Source: Actinomycetes bacterium (GTDB lineage Bacteria > Actinomycetota > Actinomycetes > Mycobacteriales > Pseudonocardiaceae). Taken from it: a DNA stretch of 64,000 bases. The stretch spans positions 1 to 64,000 of the forward strand of contig JAJYTH010000002.1 of NCBI GenBank assembly GCA_021793175.1, written 5' to 3'. A program made the position numbers and the translations under genes. Position 1 is the stretch's first letter. Each line of letters begins with the position of its first letter. Shown piece by piece: positions 44,682 through 54,334 of the stretch. The notes under the pieces are model-generated. The model was not told the DNA's origin. It did no database searches and saw only the letters and a program-made list of their open reading frames with translations.

Positions 44682-45313
44682 CGTCGTTCGACGAACTGCT
44701 GACGCGCGCACACCGGCTCGTGGACCGGGGAGAGCGCACATTGCTGGGCATCGCGGGAGCACCCGCGGCGGGTAAGACGTCTCTGGCGTGGCAGCTGGCC
44801 GACGCGCTCGGCGCGCACGCGGCCGTGGTGGGCATGGACGGCTTCCACCTCGCGCAGGTGGAGTTGAGCCGGCTGGGCAAGAGCGACCGCAAGGGCGCGC
44901 CCGACACGTTCGACGCCCACGGCTACGTGCACCTGATCAGAAGACTCGCGGCGGGGGACGAGCTGGTGTACGCGCCGGAGTTCCGCAGGGAGATCGAGGA
45001 GCCCATCGCGGGCGCCGTTCCTGTGCCGCCGAGCGTGCGCCTGGTGATCACCGAGGGCAACTATCTGTTGCTGGACACCGAACCGTGGAGCGAGTTGCGC
45101 TCGCTGCTCGACGAGGTGTGGTTCCTCCGGCCGGACGAGGACGACCGGTTGGCCAGGCTCGTGACCCGGCACCGTAAGTTCGGCCGGTCGCTGGTGGAGG
45201 CCCAGCAGCGCGCGCGTGGCTCCGACCAACGCAACGCCGACCTCATCATGCGCACGGCGGAGCGTGCGGATCTGATCATCGAGGACATGGAGTTGCCGCA
45301 GTTCGCCGTGTGA
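44678..45313 (+). CDS. Nucleoside/nucleotide (uridine/pantothenate-kinase-like) P-loop kinase
   Basis: TLLGIAGAPAAGKTSLAWQLADAL; VVGMDGFHLAQVELSRLGKSDRKGAPDTFDAHGY; RLVITEGNYLLLD; ATGA overlap with the pfkB-like gene. Confidence 0.9.
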   Translation: MTSFDELLTRAHRLVDRGERTLLGIAGAPAAGKTSLAWQLADALGAHAAVVGMDGFHLAQVELSRLGKSDRKGAPDTFDAHGYVHLIRRLAAGDELVYAPEFRREIEEPIAGAVPVPPSVRLVITEGNYLLLDTEPWSELRSLLDEVWFLRPDEDDRLARLVTRHRKFGRSLVEAQQRARGSDQRNADLIMRTAERADLIIEDMELPQFAV

Positions 45314-45354
45314 GCCGCAACGGGCTCCGGTTGCCGGAGCGGGTCAGGTGGTGA

Positions 45355-45387
45355 CGGCCTTTCGGAGCCGTTTCCGGCGAAAGGCCG
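45355..45387 (+). terminator. Hairpin downstream of the kinase operon
   Basis: CGGCCTTTCG-N13-CGAAAGGCCG, perfect 10-bp stem. Confidence 0.7.
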
Positions 45388-45537
45388 CCTGTCCTGTCGG
45401 CGGCGTGCACGTGCCACCGGTGTCGATCGCGAAAGAGCACCACGCCTGCCAGCACGTCTGTCAGGGGCCTTGCGGCCCCCGCGCTGACCGCTCATGGTGC
45501 TGTCAATGATTTGCGGTTAACCCGTTAGCGTTGGTGT

Positions 45538-46923
45538 ATGAGCAACAAAGCCCTGCTGGACCAGCTGCGCGCCGAGCTCGGTGCCGCCGTGGTGACGGAC
45601 GTCGATGTCATGGCGACCTACTCCCGCGACCAGATGCCGCTCGCGCCCGCGGGTACACCACTGGCCGTGGTGTTGCCCGAGGACGTCGACGGGGTGCGTG
45701 CCACCGTCCGGGCGTGCGCGTCGGCGGGGGTGCCCGTGGTGCCGCGCGGAGCGGGCAGCGGGCTCAGTGGTGCGGCCAACGCCGTGGACGGCTGCGTCGT
45801 CCTCGTGACCACGAAACTCGACCGGATCGTCGAGGTCGATCCCGACAACCGGCTCGCCGTCGTGCAGCCCGGTGTGGTGAACCAGGCCCTGCGGGACGCC
45901 GTGGCGAAGCACGGACTGTTCTACCCACCCGACCCGTCCAGCTACGACTGGTGCACCATCGGCGGCAACCTGGCCACCAACGCGGGTGGCCTGTGCTGCG
46001 TCAAGTACGGCGTCACGTCCGATTTCGTGCTCGGCCTGGAGGTGGTGCTCGCCGACGGCTCACTGCTGCGTACCGGGCGGCGCACGGTGAAGGGAGTGGC
46101 GGGCTACGACCTCACCAAGCTGTTCGTGGGCAGTGAGGGAACCCTCGGCGTCATCACCGAGGCGACGCTCGCGCTGCGTCCTCTGCCGCAGGCGCCCGCC
46201 ACGCTGGTGGCGGCTTTTCCGTCGGCCCCGGCCGCGGGAGAGGCCGTGAGCCGGATCGTGCGCGAGGGGCTCGTGCCGTCTTTGATGGAGATCATGGACG
46301 CCGCGACGATCAACGCGGTGAGCGGTTACCTGCGTACCGACCTGGGCGTCGGTTCCGAGCGGGGAACGTTGTTGCTCTGCCAGTCCGACATCGGTGGTGA
46401 GCAGGCGAGTGCCGAGTTGGCGGCCGTCGAACGGATCTGTTCGGAATCGGGCGCCGAGATGGTCTACCACACCGACGACCCGGCGGAGGGCGATCTGCTC
46501 ATGCGGGCCCGCCGCGTCACGCTTCTCGCGCTGGAGAGCATGGGTTCCTGCATGACCGACGACGTGTGCGTGCCGAGGACACGCATCGCCGAGCTGATCA
46601 CAGGGTGTGAGCGCATCGCCGAGGAAGTGGGACTCACTGTGGCCGTGGTGGGACACGCCGGTGACGGCAACATGCATCCCACGGTGGTCTACGACGCTGC
46701 GGCGGAGGGCGAGTTCGACCGGGCGAAACGCGCTTTCGACGCGATTCTGGAGCTGGGGTTGTCCCTCGGCGGGACGGTGACCGGTGAGCACGGCGTCGGC
46801 AAGTTCAAACAGGAGTGGCTGGCTCGCGAGATCGGCCCGGTGGGACTCGACGTGCACCGGCGCATCAAGCGGGCACTCGACCCGGAGAACGTGTTCAACC
46901 CCGGTTCGATGTTCTCGCTGTGA
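45538..46923 (+). CDS. FAD-linked oxidase (GlcD/D-lactate dehydrogenase-like)
   Basis: VVPRGAGSGLSGAANAVDGCVVL; GGNLATNAGGLCCVKYGVTSDFVLGLEVVL; GTVTGEHGVGKFKQEWL. Confidence 0.93.
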   Translation: MSNKALLDQLRAELGAAVVTDVDVMATYSRDQMPLAPAGTPLAVVLPEDVDGVRATVRACASAGVPVVPRGAGSGLSGAANAVDGCVVLVTTKLDRIVEVDPDNRLAVVQPGVVNQALRDAVAKHGLFYPPDPSSYDWCTIGGNLATNAGGLCCVKYGVTSDFVLGLEVVLADGSLLRTGRRTVKGVAGYDLTKLFVGSEGTLGVITEATLALRPLPQAPATLVAAFPSAPAAGEAVSRIVREGLVPSLMEIMDAATINAVSGYLRTDLGVGSERGTLLLCQSDIGGEQASAELAAVERICSESGAEMVYHTDDPAEGDLLMRARRVTLLALESMGSCMTDDVCVPRTRIAELITGCERIAEEVGLTVAVVGHAGDGNMHPTVVYDAAAEGEFDRAKRAFDAILELGLSLGGTVTGEHGVGKFKQEWLAREIGPVGLDVHRRIKRALDPENVFNPGSMFSL

Positions 46924-46938
46924 CCGTTTTTTCCGGCT

Positions 46939-46990
46939 CTGCTGTGACGCCCCACGGCCCGTCGGTGTTCGCGAGGGGCTGTCACAGCAG
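46939..46990. terminator. Bidirectional hairpin between convergent genes
   Basis: CTGCTGTGACGCCCC ... GGGGCTGTCACAGCAG, 15-bp stem with one bulge, overlapping the 3' end of the minus-strand ORF. Confidence 0.7.
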
Positions 46991-47368
46991 GGTCAGCAGG
47001 CCGACGATCGAACCGAAGGCCAGGCCGAGGGAACCCGCGAGGATCAGTACCCAGGGGGCGGGCAGAGGATCGGACACGCGGCGGTGACTTCCCCGTGACG
47101 GCGTCGACATGGTCGCCTGCCGTCCCTCCGTGTCGAGCGCCGCGCGCCGGAGCTTCAGCGATTCCTCCCCGGCCCCGGACAGCAGCCCGTACCCGCCGGA
47201 GAGGTCCGCCATCGGTGCCGGAGGTTGCCCGGACGTGGCGGACTCAGCGGACGGCGTCTGCTGGGCGGGCGAAGTCTGTTGTGCCTGTTGTGTCGCCCGT
47301 GGTGGGGGTGCATACCTCGCCTGCGCACGCAACGCCTCCGCCAGCAGGCGCTCCGGGTCGTCGCTCAT
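46982..47368 (-). CDS. Hypothetical single-TM protein
   Basis: Gln/Pro-rich N-terminus, C-terminal TM PAPWVLILAGSLGLAFGSIVGLLTLL. Confidence 0.65.
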   Translation of the reverse strand: MSDDPERLLAEALRAQARYAPPPRATQQAQQTSPAQQTPSAESATSGQPPAPMADLSGGYGLLSGAGEESLKLRRAALDTEGRQATMSTPSRGSHRRVSDPLPAPWVLILAGSLGLAFGSIVGLLTLL

Positions 47369-47424
47369 CGACGTTCAGCGTAGTCCGCCGGCGTCGGATG
47401 TCCGACGCCCATCGAGAGGCATCT

Positions 47425-48597
47425 TCAGGCGACCTTCGGGACGTGACCGTCGGCCCAGGCCCCTCGCCGCAGCACTCCGAGGGGCCGCAGGTCGTCGTCC
47501 AGCACCACGGCGTCGGCCGACAGGCCGGGTCGCAACGCGCCCGTGTCGCCGTCGACGCCCAGCAGCTGAGCCGGCCGGGTGGCGGTCGCGGCGACGGCGT
47601 CGGCGATGCCGAGTCCCGCGCCGTGGACGAGGTTGCGGAACGCGGCGTCCATGGTGAGCGTGCTGCCCGCGAGCGACCCGCTGTCCGGCAGCGTGGCCAC
47701 GCCGTCCTTGACCTCGACTTCCAGACCGCCGAGCCGGTAGGAGCCGTCCGCGACGTCGGTGGCCGACATGGCGTCGGTGACGAGCACGGTCCTCGACGGT
47801 CCCGCGTGGCGGGCGGCGAACCGCACCACGTCGGGGTGGAGGTGCACGAGATCACAGATCAACTCGACGGTCACCCGGTCGTCGTCGAGCAACACCCCCA
47901 CGGGGCCGGGTTCCCGGTGGTGCAGTGGGCGCATGCCGTTGAACAGGTGCGTCGCCACGGTGGCACCTGCATCCACGGCTGCCCAAACCCGCTCGGCCAC
48001 CGCATCGGTGTGTCCTATGGCGGCGATCACTCCGGCTTCGCTGAGCCGGCGCACGGCCTCGATTCCGCCGGTGAGTTCGGGGGCGAGTGTCACCATGCGG
48101 ATGTGTCCACGGCCCGCCTTCAGCAGGTCCTCGACGACTTCCGCGTCGGGGTCGCGCAACACCGCCGGGTCGTGTGCGCCGCAACGGGCCTCGGAGATGA
48201 ACGGCCCTTCCAGGTGGATGCCCGCTAGCTCACCGTCGGTGACCAGTTCGGTGAGCGCGGCCATCTGGTCGGCGAGCTCGTTCGGGGGTGCGGACACCAG
48301 GCTCGCCAGGAGAGTGGTGGTTCCGTGCCTGCGGTGGGTTTCCACGGCCGTGCGCGCTTCGGCCGGGTCTGCGCTGGTGAACGAGCCGCCGCCACCGCCG
48401 TGGCAGTGTATGTCGACGAATCCGGGCACGACATGTGCGCCGCCGAGGTCGAGGTGTTGTCCCGGCGGTGGGTCGCCGACGCCCACGCCGCTGATTCGTT
48501 CTCCGGAGACGGAGAGCCAACCGTCGGCGAGCATCCCGTCAGGACAGTGGATGCGGCCGCCGGTGAGGACCAGATTGTCGCTGCCGTTCACGACCAC
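47425..48597 (-). CDS. nagA: N-acetylglucosamine-6-phosphate deacetylase
   Basis: VVPGFVDIHCHGGGGGSFTSADPAEARTAVETHRRHGTTTLLASLVS; IHLEGPFISEARCGAHDP; IGHTDAVAE; HLFNGMRPLHHREPG. Confidence 0.95.
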   Translation of the reverse strand: MVVNGSDNLVLTGGRIHCPDGMLADGWLSVSGERISGVGVGDPPPGQHLDLGGAHVVPGFVDIHCHGGGGGSFTSADPAEARTAVETHRRHGTTTLLASLVSAPPNELADQMAALTELVTDGELAGIHLEGPFISEARCGAHDPAVLRDPDAEVVEDLLKAGRGHIRMVTLAPELTGGIEAVRRLSEAGVIAAIGHTDAVAERVWAAVDAGATVATHLFNGMRPLHHREPGPVGVLLDDDRVTVELICDLVHLHPDVVRFAARHAGPSRTVLVTDAMSATDVADGSYRLGGLEVEVKDGVATLPDSGSLAGSTLTMDAAFRNLVHGAGLGIADAVAATATRPAQLLGVDGDTGALRPGLSADAVVLDDDLRPLGVLRRGAWADGHVPKVA

Positions 48598-48604
48598 ATC
48601 TTAT

Positions 48605-48616
48605 TGGTCCAGACCA
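48605..48616. promoter_or_regulatory. DasR-responsive-element-like (dre) site upstream of nagA
   Basis: TGGTCCAGACCA (TGGTCTGGACCA on the nagA strand), one mismatch to the dre core TGGTCTAGACCA; 7 bp upstream of the start codon. Confidence 0.8.
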
Positions 48617-48658
48617 GGGAGCGGGTAATGGTCGAGGAGTGATACTGCTTGCGGTCGG

Positions 48659-49297
48659 TCAGCGGGGGACCGAGCGACGTCCGTCGTTCATCGCCCGCTG
48701 CAACGCGTCCAGCGCGCGGCTCGCCGTGGATTTCACGGTGCCCCGCGAGATGCCCGCGGCCTCGGAGATCTCGGCTTCGGACAGCCCGCCGTAGTATCGC
48801 AGTACCAGCACTTCCCGCTGCCGGGGCGGCAGCTTCGACAGCGCGTGCACGACTGCCTGGTGTTCGGTGGACAGCATGGCCAGGCTCTCGGCCGACCGCG
48901 CGTTGACCGCGTGCGGAGGCACGTAGTCGCGAGCGGTCTTACGCCTGCGCAACACGCTGCGGGAGCCGTTCACCACCGCTGTCCGCAGATACGACACGGC
49001 CGCGGCGGCGTCGCGCAGTTTCCCCCAGTTGCGGTGCAGACCCGTGAACGCCTCCTGCACCACGTCCTCGGCCGTGGCTGGTTCGTCGACCAGCAGGATC
49101 GCCAGTCGCACCAGCCGCATCCGATGTTGCCGGTAGAGGTCCTCGAGCGTGAGCGGTCCCGAGGGTTGAGGCCGCCGTGCGGGCGCGTCCAACGTGCGCA
49201 GGTGGGATAGCGTCTGTTCGACGTCGCGTTCCACTCCGCGCGTGGCCTTGCGGTGGCGTGTCGGCTCGGCGCTGCCGTGCATCCGAAACCTGCCCAT
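48659..49297 (-). CDS. ECF sigma factor (SigE-family group)
   Basis: TLEDLYRQHRMRLVRLAILLVDEPATAEDVVQEAFTGLHRNW; LPPRQREVLVLRYYGGLSEAEISEAAGISRGTVKSTASRALDALQ. Confidence 0.92.
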   Translation of the reverse strand: MGRFRMHGSAEPTRHRKATRGVERDVEQTLSHLRTLDAPARRPQPSGPLTLEDLYRQHRMRLVRLAILLVDEPATAEDVVQEAFTGLHRNWGKLRDAAAAVSYLRTAVVNGSRSVLRRRKTARDYVPPHAVNARSAESLAMLSTEHQAVVHALSKLPPRQREVLVLRYYGGLSEAEISEAAGISRGTVKSTASRALDALQRAMNDGRRSVPR

Positions 49298-49437
49298 CCT
49301 CGACGATTAGCTCCCTGTGCGGAGAGCGTATCGGCTGCCGGTCCACTGACCCAACAGACGGGCGTGAGGACCGCCCGAACGCACTTGCGCGGGGCAGGCC
49401 CGTCCTTTCCTTCCTGGTCAGCCTGCCCGCGGTCTTC

Positions 49438-49935
49438 TCAGTAGCCTCCGCCGAGCTTCGTGCCGAGCTTCGTGTGGTCCCAACTGACGATCTTCGTGGG
49501 GGTGCAGATCAGCCCGACTCGCTTCGGTGCCTGCGCGGCCACCGCTTTTTCGAGCGCGTCGACGTCCACGCCCGGCGTGTAGCGGCGGGCGAGGTCGAGG
49601 CCGATGGCGGCCACGGCGTTGGTGTCGGTGACGAGTTCGATGTCGCACTCCATCGACACACCTCGAAGCCGGTCGTAGGAATCGCCCGACTCGATCAGCA
49701 GGGTCACCCGCGGGTCTCTGCGCAGGTTCACCGCCTTCTGCGACTTGCCGTAGGTCCAGGTGGCCAGCCGCAACGGTGGGGTGGCGTCCGGAGCGAGGTC
49801 GCGGGGGACGTACCACAGCGGTGCCAGGTGTGGCCTGCCGTTCGGGCCGAGGGTAGCCAGGGTGACCACGGTGTGCTCGGTGACGTAGTACACGAGTTCG
49901 TCCGCGCTCATCCGGATCGCGTCGCGTCGGGACAT
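49438..49935 (-). CDS. PPOX/FMN-binding split-barrel (possibly F420-dependent) protein
   Basis: ADELVYYVTEHTVVTLATLGPNGRPHLAPLWYV...LATWTYGKSQKAVNLRRDPRVTLLIESGDSYDRLRGV. Confidence 0.88.
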   Translation of the reverse strand: MSRRDAIRMSADELVYYVTEHTVVTLATLGPNGRPHLAPLWYVPRDLAPDATPPLRLATWTYGKSQKAVNLRRDPRVTLLIESGDSYDRLRGVSMECDIELVTDTNAVAAIGLDLARRYTPGVDVDALEKAVAAQAPKRVGLICTPTKIVSWDHTKLGTKLGGGY

Positions 49936-49944
49936 CTCGACCGC

Positions 49945-50862
49945 CTACTTCCGGGTGAGTTCCGTGGCGGCGCGGCCGGAACGCCCCGTGATGGCGGCCT
50001 TTCGCGCGCCGCGCCGGGCGATGTCCTCCAGTGCCGCCTTGTCCGCGCGGGGCACTCGGAAGCGGGCGCCGATCTCGACGATCGGCGGCAGGAACGCCCG
50101 GATCAACTTCAGCGCGCCGACCCAGCGCGGGACGTGGATGGTGCGGGCCCTGCGCTTGATACCGTCCTGCAGCTGGTCGAGCGCCAGGTCGAGCGGGTAC
50201 GTCTTGCCGAGAGGTCCGGGCAGGCCACTGCGGAGCTTGCCGAACACGGGGTGCGCGTCGGCGCTGTCCACGAGGTCGGTTTTGATCCACGTCGGGTGGG
50301 CGACGCCGACCTTGACACCGAGGTGGGCGACCTCGGCGCGCAGGCTGTTGCAGAACGCCTCGACCCCGGCTTTGGCGGAGGCGTAGTTCGCCATGCCCGG
50401 GGCGTGCGTGACGGCGGCGAGCGAGGAGATCGCCAGCAGGTAGCCCTTGCGCGCGATCACGTGGGGCATGGTGACGCGGAAGGTGCGCCACACGCCGAGC
50501 AGGTCGATCTCGAAGACCCGTTCGAACGCGGCGGGGTCCACCGAGCGGACGAAACCGGTGGTGGCGATACCGGCGTTGGCGATCACGATGTCGATCCCGC
50601 CGAAGTGGTCCACCACGCCGGTGACGGCCTTCTCCAGTGCCGCCCAGTCGGTGACGTCGGCCTCCCACGACTCGGCGGACGGGCCGATGCGCTCGGCGAC
50701 CTTCCGCTGTTCATCGGCCTCGATGCCCACCAGCGCGACCTTGGCTCCGTCGGCGGCGAGTCGTTCCGCGAGTCCTGCGCCTATACCTCTCGCCGCGCCG
50801 GTGATGAGCACGACCTTGTTCCGCACGTTTCTGCGGGCCGGGAACGTTGGCAGCAGCGCCAT
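49945..50862 (-). CDS. SDR-family oxidoreductase
   Basis: VVLITGAARGIGAGLAERLAADGAKVALVGI; IANAGI; YASAKAGVEAF. Confidence 0.93.
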   Translation of the reverse strand: MALLPTFPARRNVRNKVVLITGAARGIGAGLAERLAADGAKVALVGIEADEQRKVAERIGPSAESWEADVTDWAALEKAVTGVVDHFGGIDIVIANAGIATTGFVRSVDPAAFERVFEIDLLGVWRTFRVTMPHVIARKGYLLAISSLAAVTHAPGMANYASAKAGVEAFCNSLRAEVAHLGVKVGVAHPTWIKTDLVDSADAHPVFGKLRSGLPGPLGKTYPLDLALDQLQDGIKRRARTIHVPRWVGALKLIRAFLPPIVEIGARFRVPRADKAALEDIARRGARKAAITGRSGRAATELTRK

Positions 50863-50980
50863 CGGAACGCCTCCTCGCTTGCGGTCTGGCCGGACGTTAC
50901 CGGAACTTACTCGAAGTAGGCTACTTCACGGTAGGGTGAAATCGGGAATGATCACCGCACGCGACGGTGTTGCTTCGACC

Positions 50981-51823
50981 ATGACGGTAAATCCTGGCTC
51001 GATCGGCATCTGGCGTCCGGCGTTCCAGCTCGACGCCGAGCTCGCGACCGAAGTGGAGAAACTCGGCTACGGTGCCATCTGGGTCGGCGGCTCCCCGCCG
51101 GAGGACCTGGAGATCGTCGAGACCCTGCTCGACGCCACCGAACACATCGCCGTGGCCACGGGCATCGTCAACATGTGGCAGGCCGACCCGGACGCGCTCG
51201 CCCGTTCCTGCCACCGGATCGAGGCCAAACATCCGGGCCGCTTCCTGTTGGGTGTCGGGGTAGGACACCGCGAGGCCACTCAGGAGTACCAGAAGCCCTA
51301 CGACAAGATCGTGTCCTACTTGGACGCCTTGGCCGCGGCGGATGTCCCGGGTTCGGCCACTGTGCTCGCCGCGCTCGGCCCGAGAGTGCTCAGGTTGTCG
51401 GCCGAGCGCACCGCCGGAGCGCACCCGTACCTCACCACGCCCGAACACACCCGCAGGGCACGCGAGATCCTGGGTGACGGTGTCCTGCTCGCACCGGAAC
51501 AGAAGGTGGTCCTCGAATCCGATCCGGAGCGGGCTCGGCGGCAAGCCCGGCCCATGGTCTCCCGGTACCTCGAACTCACCAATTACGCCGGTAATCTCCG
51601 CAGACTCGGCTGGACCGATACAGACCTCGTCGACGGAGGTAGCGACGCACTCATCGACGCGCTCGCCGTGCACGGCGACGCGGACACCATCGTGCGAGGT
51701 GTCCGGGCCCATCTCGACGCGGGAGCCGACCACGTGTGCGTCCAGGTATTGCCCATGGACATCGACCCGCTGCCGGCCTACCGGGCGATCGCCGACGCCA
51801 TGGGGCTGAGCACGGCGGTGTGA
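50981..51823 (+). CDS. LLM-class (F420-dependent) oxidoreductase
   Basis: GSIGIWRPAFQLDAELATEVEKLGYGAIWVGGSPPEDLEIVETLLDATEHIAVATGIVNMW. Confidence 0.9.
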   Translation: MTVNPGSIGIWRPAFQLDAELATEVEKLGYGAIWVGGSPPEDLEIVETLLDATEHIAVATGIVNMWQADPDALARSCHRIEAKHPGRFLLGVGVGHREATQEYQKPYDKIVSYLDALAAADVPGSATVLAALGPRVLRLSAERTAGAHPYLTTPEHTRRAREILGDGVLLAPEQKVVLESDPERARRQARPMVSRYLELTNYAGNLRRLGWTDTDLVDGGSDALIDALAVHGDADTIVRGVRAHLDAGADHVCVQVLPMDIDPLPAYRAIADAMGLSTAV

Positions 51824-51900
51824 TCTGGTAATCCGCGTCACCGCGCGAAAACGTGCCGCCTCGTAGGATGCGGGCAAAGGAGGTGTTCCGGCCGATCGGC

Positions 51901-51936
51901 GCCATGCCCGCCATGTCTGCTGTGTCTGCCACGTCG
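51901..51936. repeat. 9-bp-periodic imperfect tandem repeat upstream of fba
   Basis: GCCATGCCC GCCATGTCT GCTGTGTCT GCCACGTCG. Confidence 0.7.
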
Positions 51937-51988
51937 AGGCAGGGCCGGGACCACGTCCGGCAAGCGCCCGCATCCGAGGAGGACAACG

Positions 51989-53017
<1,029 letters not shown>

Positions 53018-53039
53018 CGCTCCGCCGCCTTGAGCCACG

Positions 53040-53077
53040 CCGTGCGTCATGGCGCACAATGACGTCATGACGCACGG
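53040..53077. promoter_or_regulatory. Inverted repeat enclosing the candidate start codon of the DUF3151 gene
   Basis: CCGTGCGTCAT-N16-ATGACGCACGG, 11-bp perfect arms; the right arm begins with the candidate ATG at 53067. Confidence 0.75.
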
Positions 53078-53480
53078 CAACCTTCTCGAACCCGATCCCA
53101 CTCGTCTCCCGGAACGTCCCGACGCGCAGTCAGCTCTCGACACGGACACCGATCCGGCGAAGGTCGCCGCCGAGTACCCCGATTTCAGCGAGGCCTGGGC
53201 CGCGCTGGCCGAACGGGCCCTGGCCGATGGCGACAACATCGCCGCCTACGCCTACGCGCGCACCGGCTATCACCGCGGGCTCGACCAACTGCGCAAGGCG
53301 GGCTGGAAGGGTTTCGGCCCGGTGCCGTGGTCCCACCGCCCCAACCAGGGTTTCCTGCGCTCGGTCGCGGCGTTGGCGCGGGCGGCGCAACGCATCGGCG
53401 AAACCGACGAGTACGAGCGTTGCACCAAGCTCGTCGCCGAATCCGACCCCGAAGCGCCGAAGGCGCTGGGCCTGGAGTAA
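53067..53480 (+). CDS. DUF3151-family protein
   Basis: MTHGNLLEPDPTRLPERPDAQ...YPDFSEAWAALAERAL...AYAYARTGYHRGLDQLRKAGWKGFGPVPWSHRPNQGFLRSVAAL; ORF track starts at 53049. Confidence 0.9.
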   Translation: MTHGNLLEPDPTRLPERPDAQSALDTDTDPAKVAAEYPDFSEAWAALAERALADGDNIAAYAYARTGYHRGLDQLRKAGWKGFGPVPWSHRPNQGFLRSVAALARAAQRIGETDEYERCTKLVAESDPEAPKALGLE

Positions 53481-53516
53481 GCGGCGGTAGGCAGTCCGGT
53501 CACGTCGTTCCGCCGG

Positions 53517-54203
53517 TCAGCAGCGGTCGAGCATGTCCTCCAACGCGGTGACCTCGTCCTGCTCGACCGTCAGGTCCCAGGTGTGCTTCACGTCGATCCA
53601 GTCGATCGCGTAGGTGCACCAATAGCTTTCCAGCGGCGGCTTCCAGTCCTCGGGTCCTTGGTCGCCTTTGGACTGGTTGACGCTGTCGGTGACGGCGAGC
53701 AGGTTCGCGCCTTCGAGGTCGTTGGCGAACCGCTCCCGTTCGTCGTCGGTCCAGGCGTCGGCGCCGGTGCGCCACGCCTCGGCCAACGGCACGACGTGGT
53801 CGATGTCCACGTCGGAGGGATCGGTCCATTTCTCACCGTCGTACGGGCTGGTCCACGATCCCGAGGTCGGATAGCAGTCGGAGCCCACTTCGACGTCGGT
53901 GCCGTCGCGTTTGAGTACCGCTTCGCGCGTGTTGCAGTTCTCGCCCTGGTTGCTCCAGTGCGGGAACCGGTCGCGGTCGTAACCGTCGAGGCTGCCCTCG
54001 GCGGCCACGGTGAGTTCGGCGAGTTGTTTCCGCGCCGACTCCGCGTCTGCGGTGCCGGGCGAGGAGCTTTCCGCTGGTGACGACGATTCGCTCGCGCTCG
54101 GTGTGGCACCACCGGCTTCGGCGTCCTGTCGGGCAGCGCAACTGGCCAACAACAAAGCACCGACGGTGATCAATGCGATCCGGAGAGTAATCGATCGTGT
54201 CAC
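53517..54203 (-). CDS. Secreted/lipoprotein HNH-family (DUF1524-like) nuclease
   Basis: Lipobox-like LLASCAARQD; DVDIDHVVPLAEAWRTGADAWTDDERERFANDLEGANLLAVTDSVNQSKGDQGPEDWKPP. Confidence 0.88.
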   Translation of the reverse strand: MTRSITLRIALITVGALLLASCAARQDAEAGGATPSASESSSPAESSSPGTADAESARKQLAELTVAAEGSLDGYDRDRFPHWSNQGENCNTREAVLKRDGTDVEVGSDCYPTSGSWTSPYDGEKWTDPSDVDIDHVVPLAEAWRTGADAWTDDERERFANDLEGANLLAVTDSVNQSKGDQGPEDWKPPLESYWCTYAIDWIDVKHTWDLTVEQDEVTALEDMLDRC

Positions 54204-54268
54204 GCCTCGACTGTGACCGATCGGGGAAAGCACATCAATACTTTCGTGCCATGCCACACGAATAGACG

Positions 54269-54307
54269 CACGTGGGGCCACCCGGAAAACCCGGGTGGCC
54301 CCACGTG
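54269..54307. terminator. Strong hairpin (17-bp stem) downstream of lipase
   Basis: CACGTGGGGCCACCCGG-AAAAC-CCGGGTGGCCCCACGTG, perfect. Confidence 0.85.
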
Positions 54308-54334
54308 GTCGATCGGGTTCAGTCGTCCCGGTCG

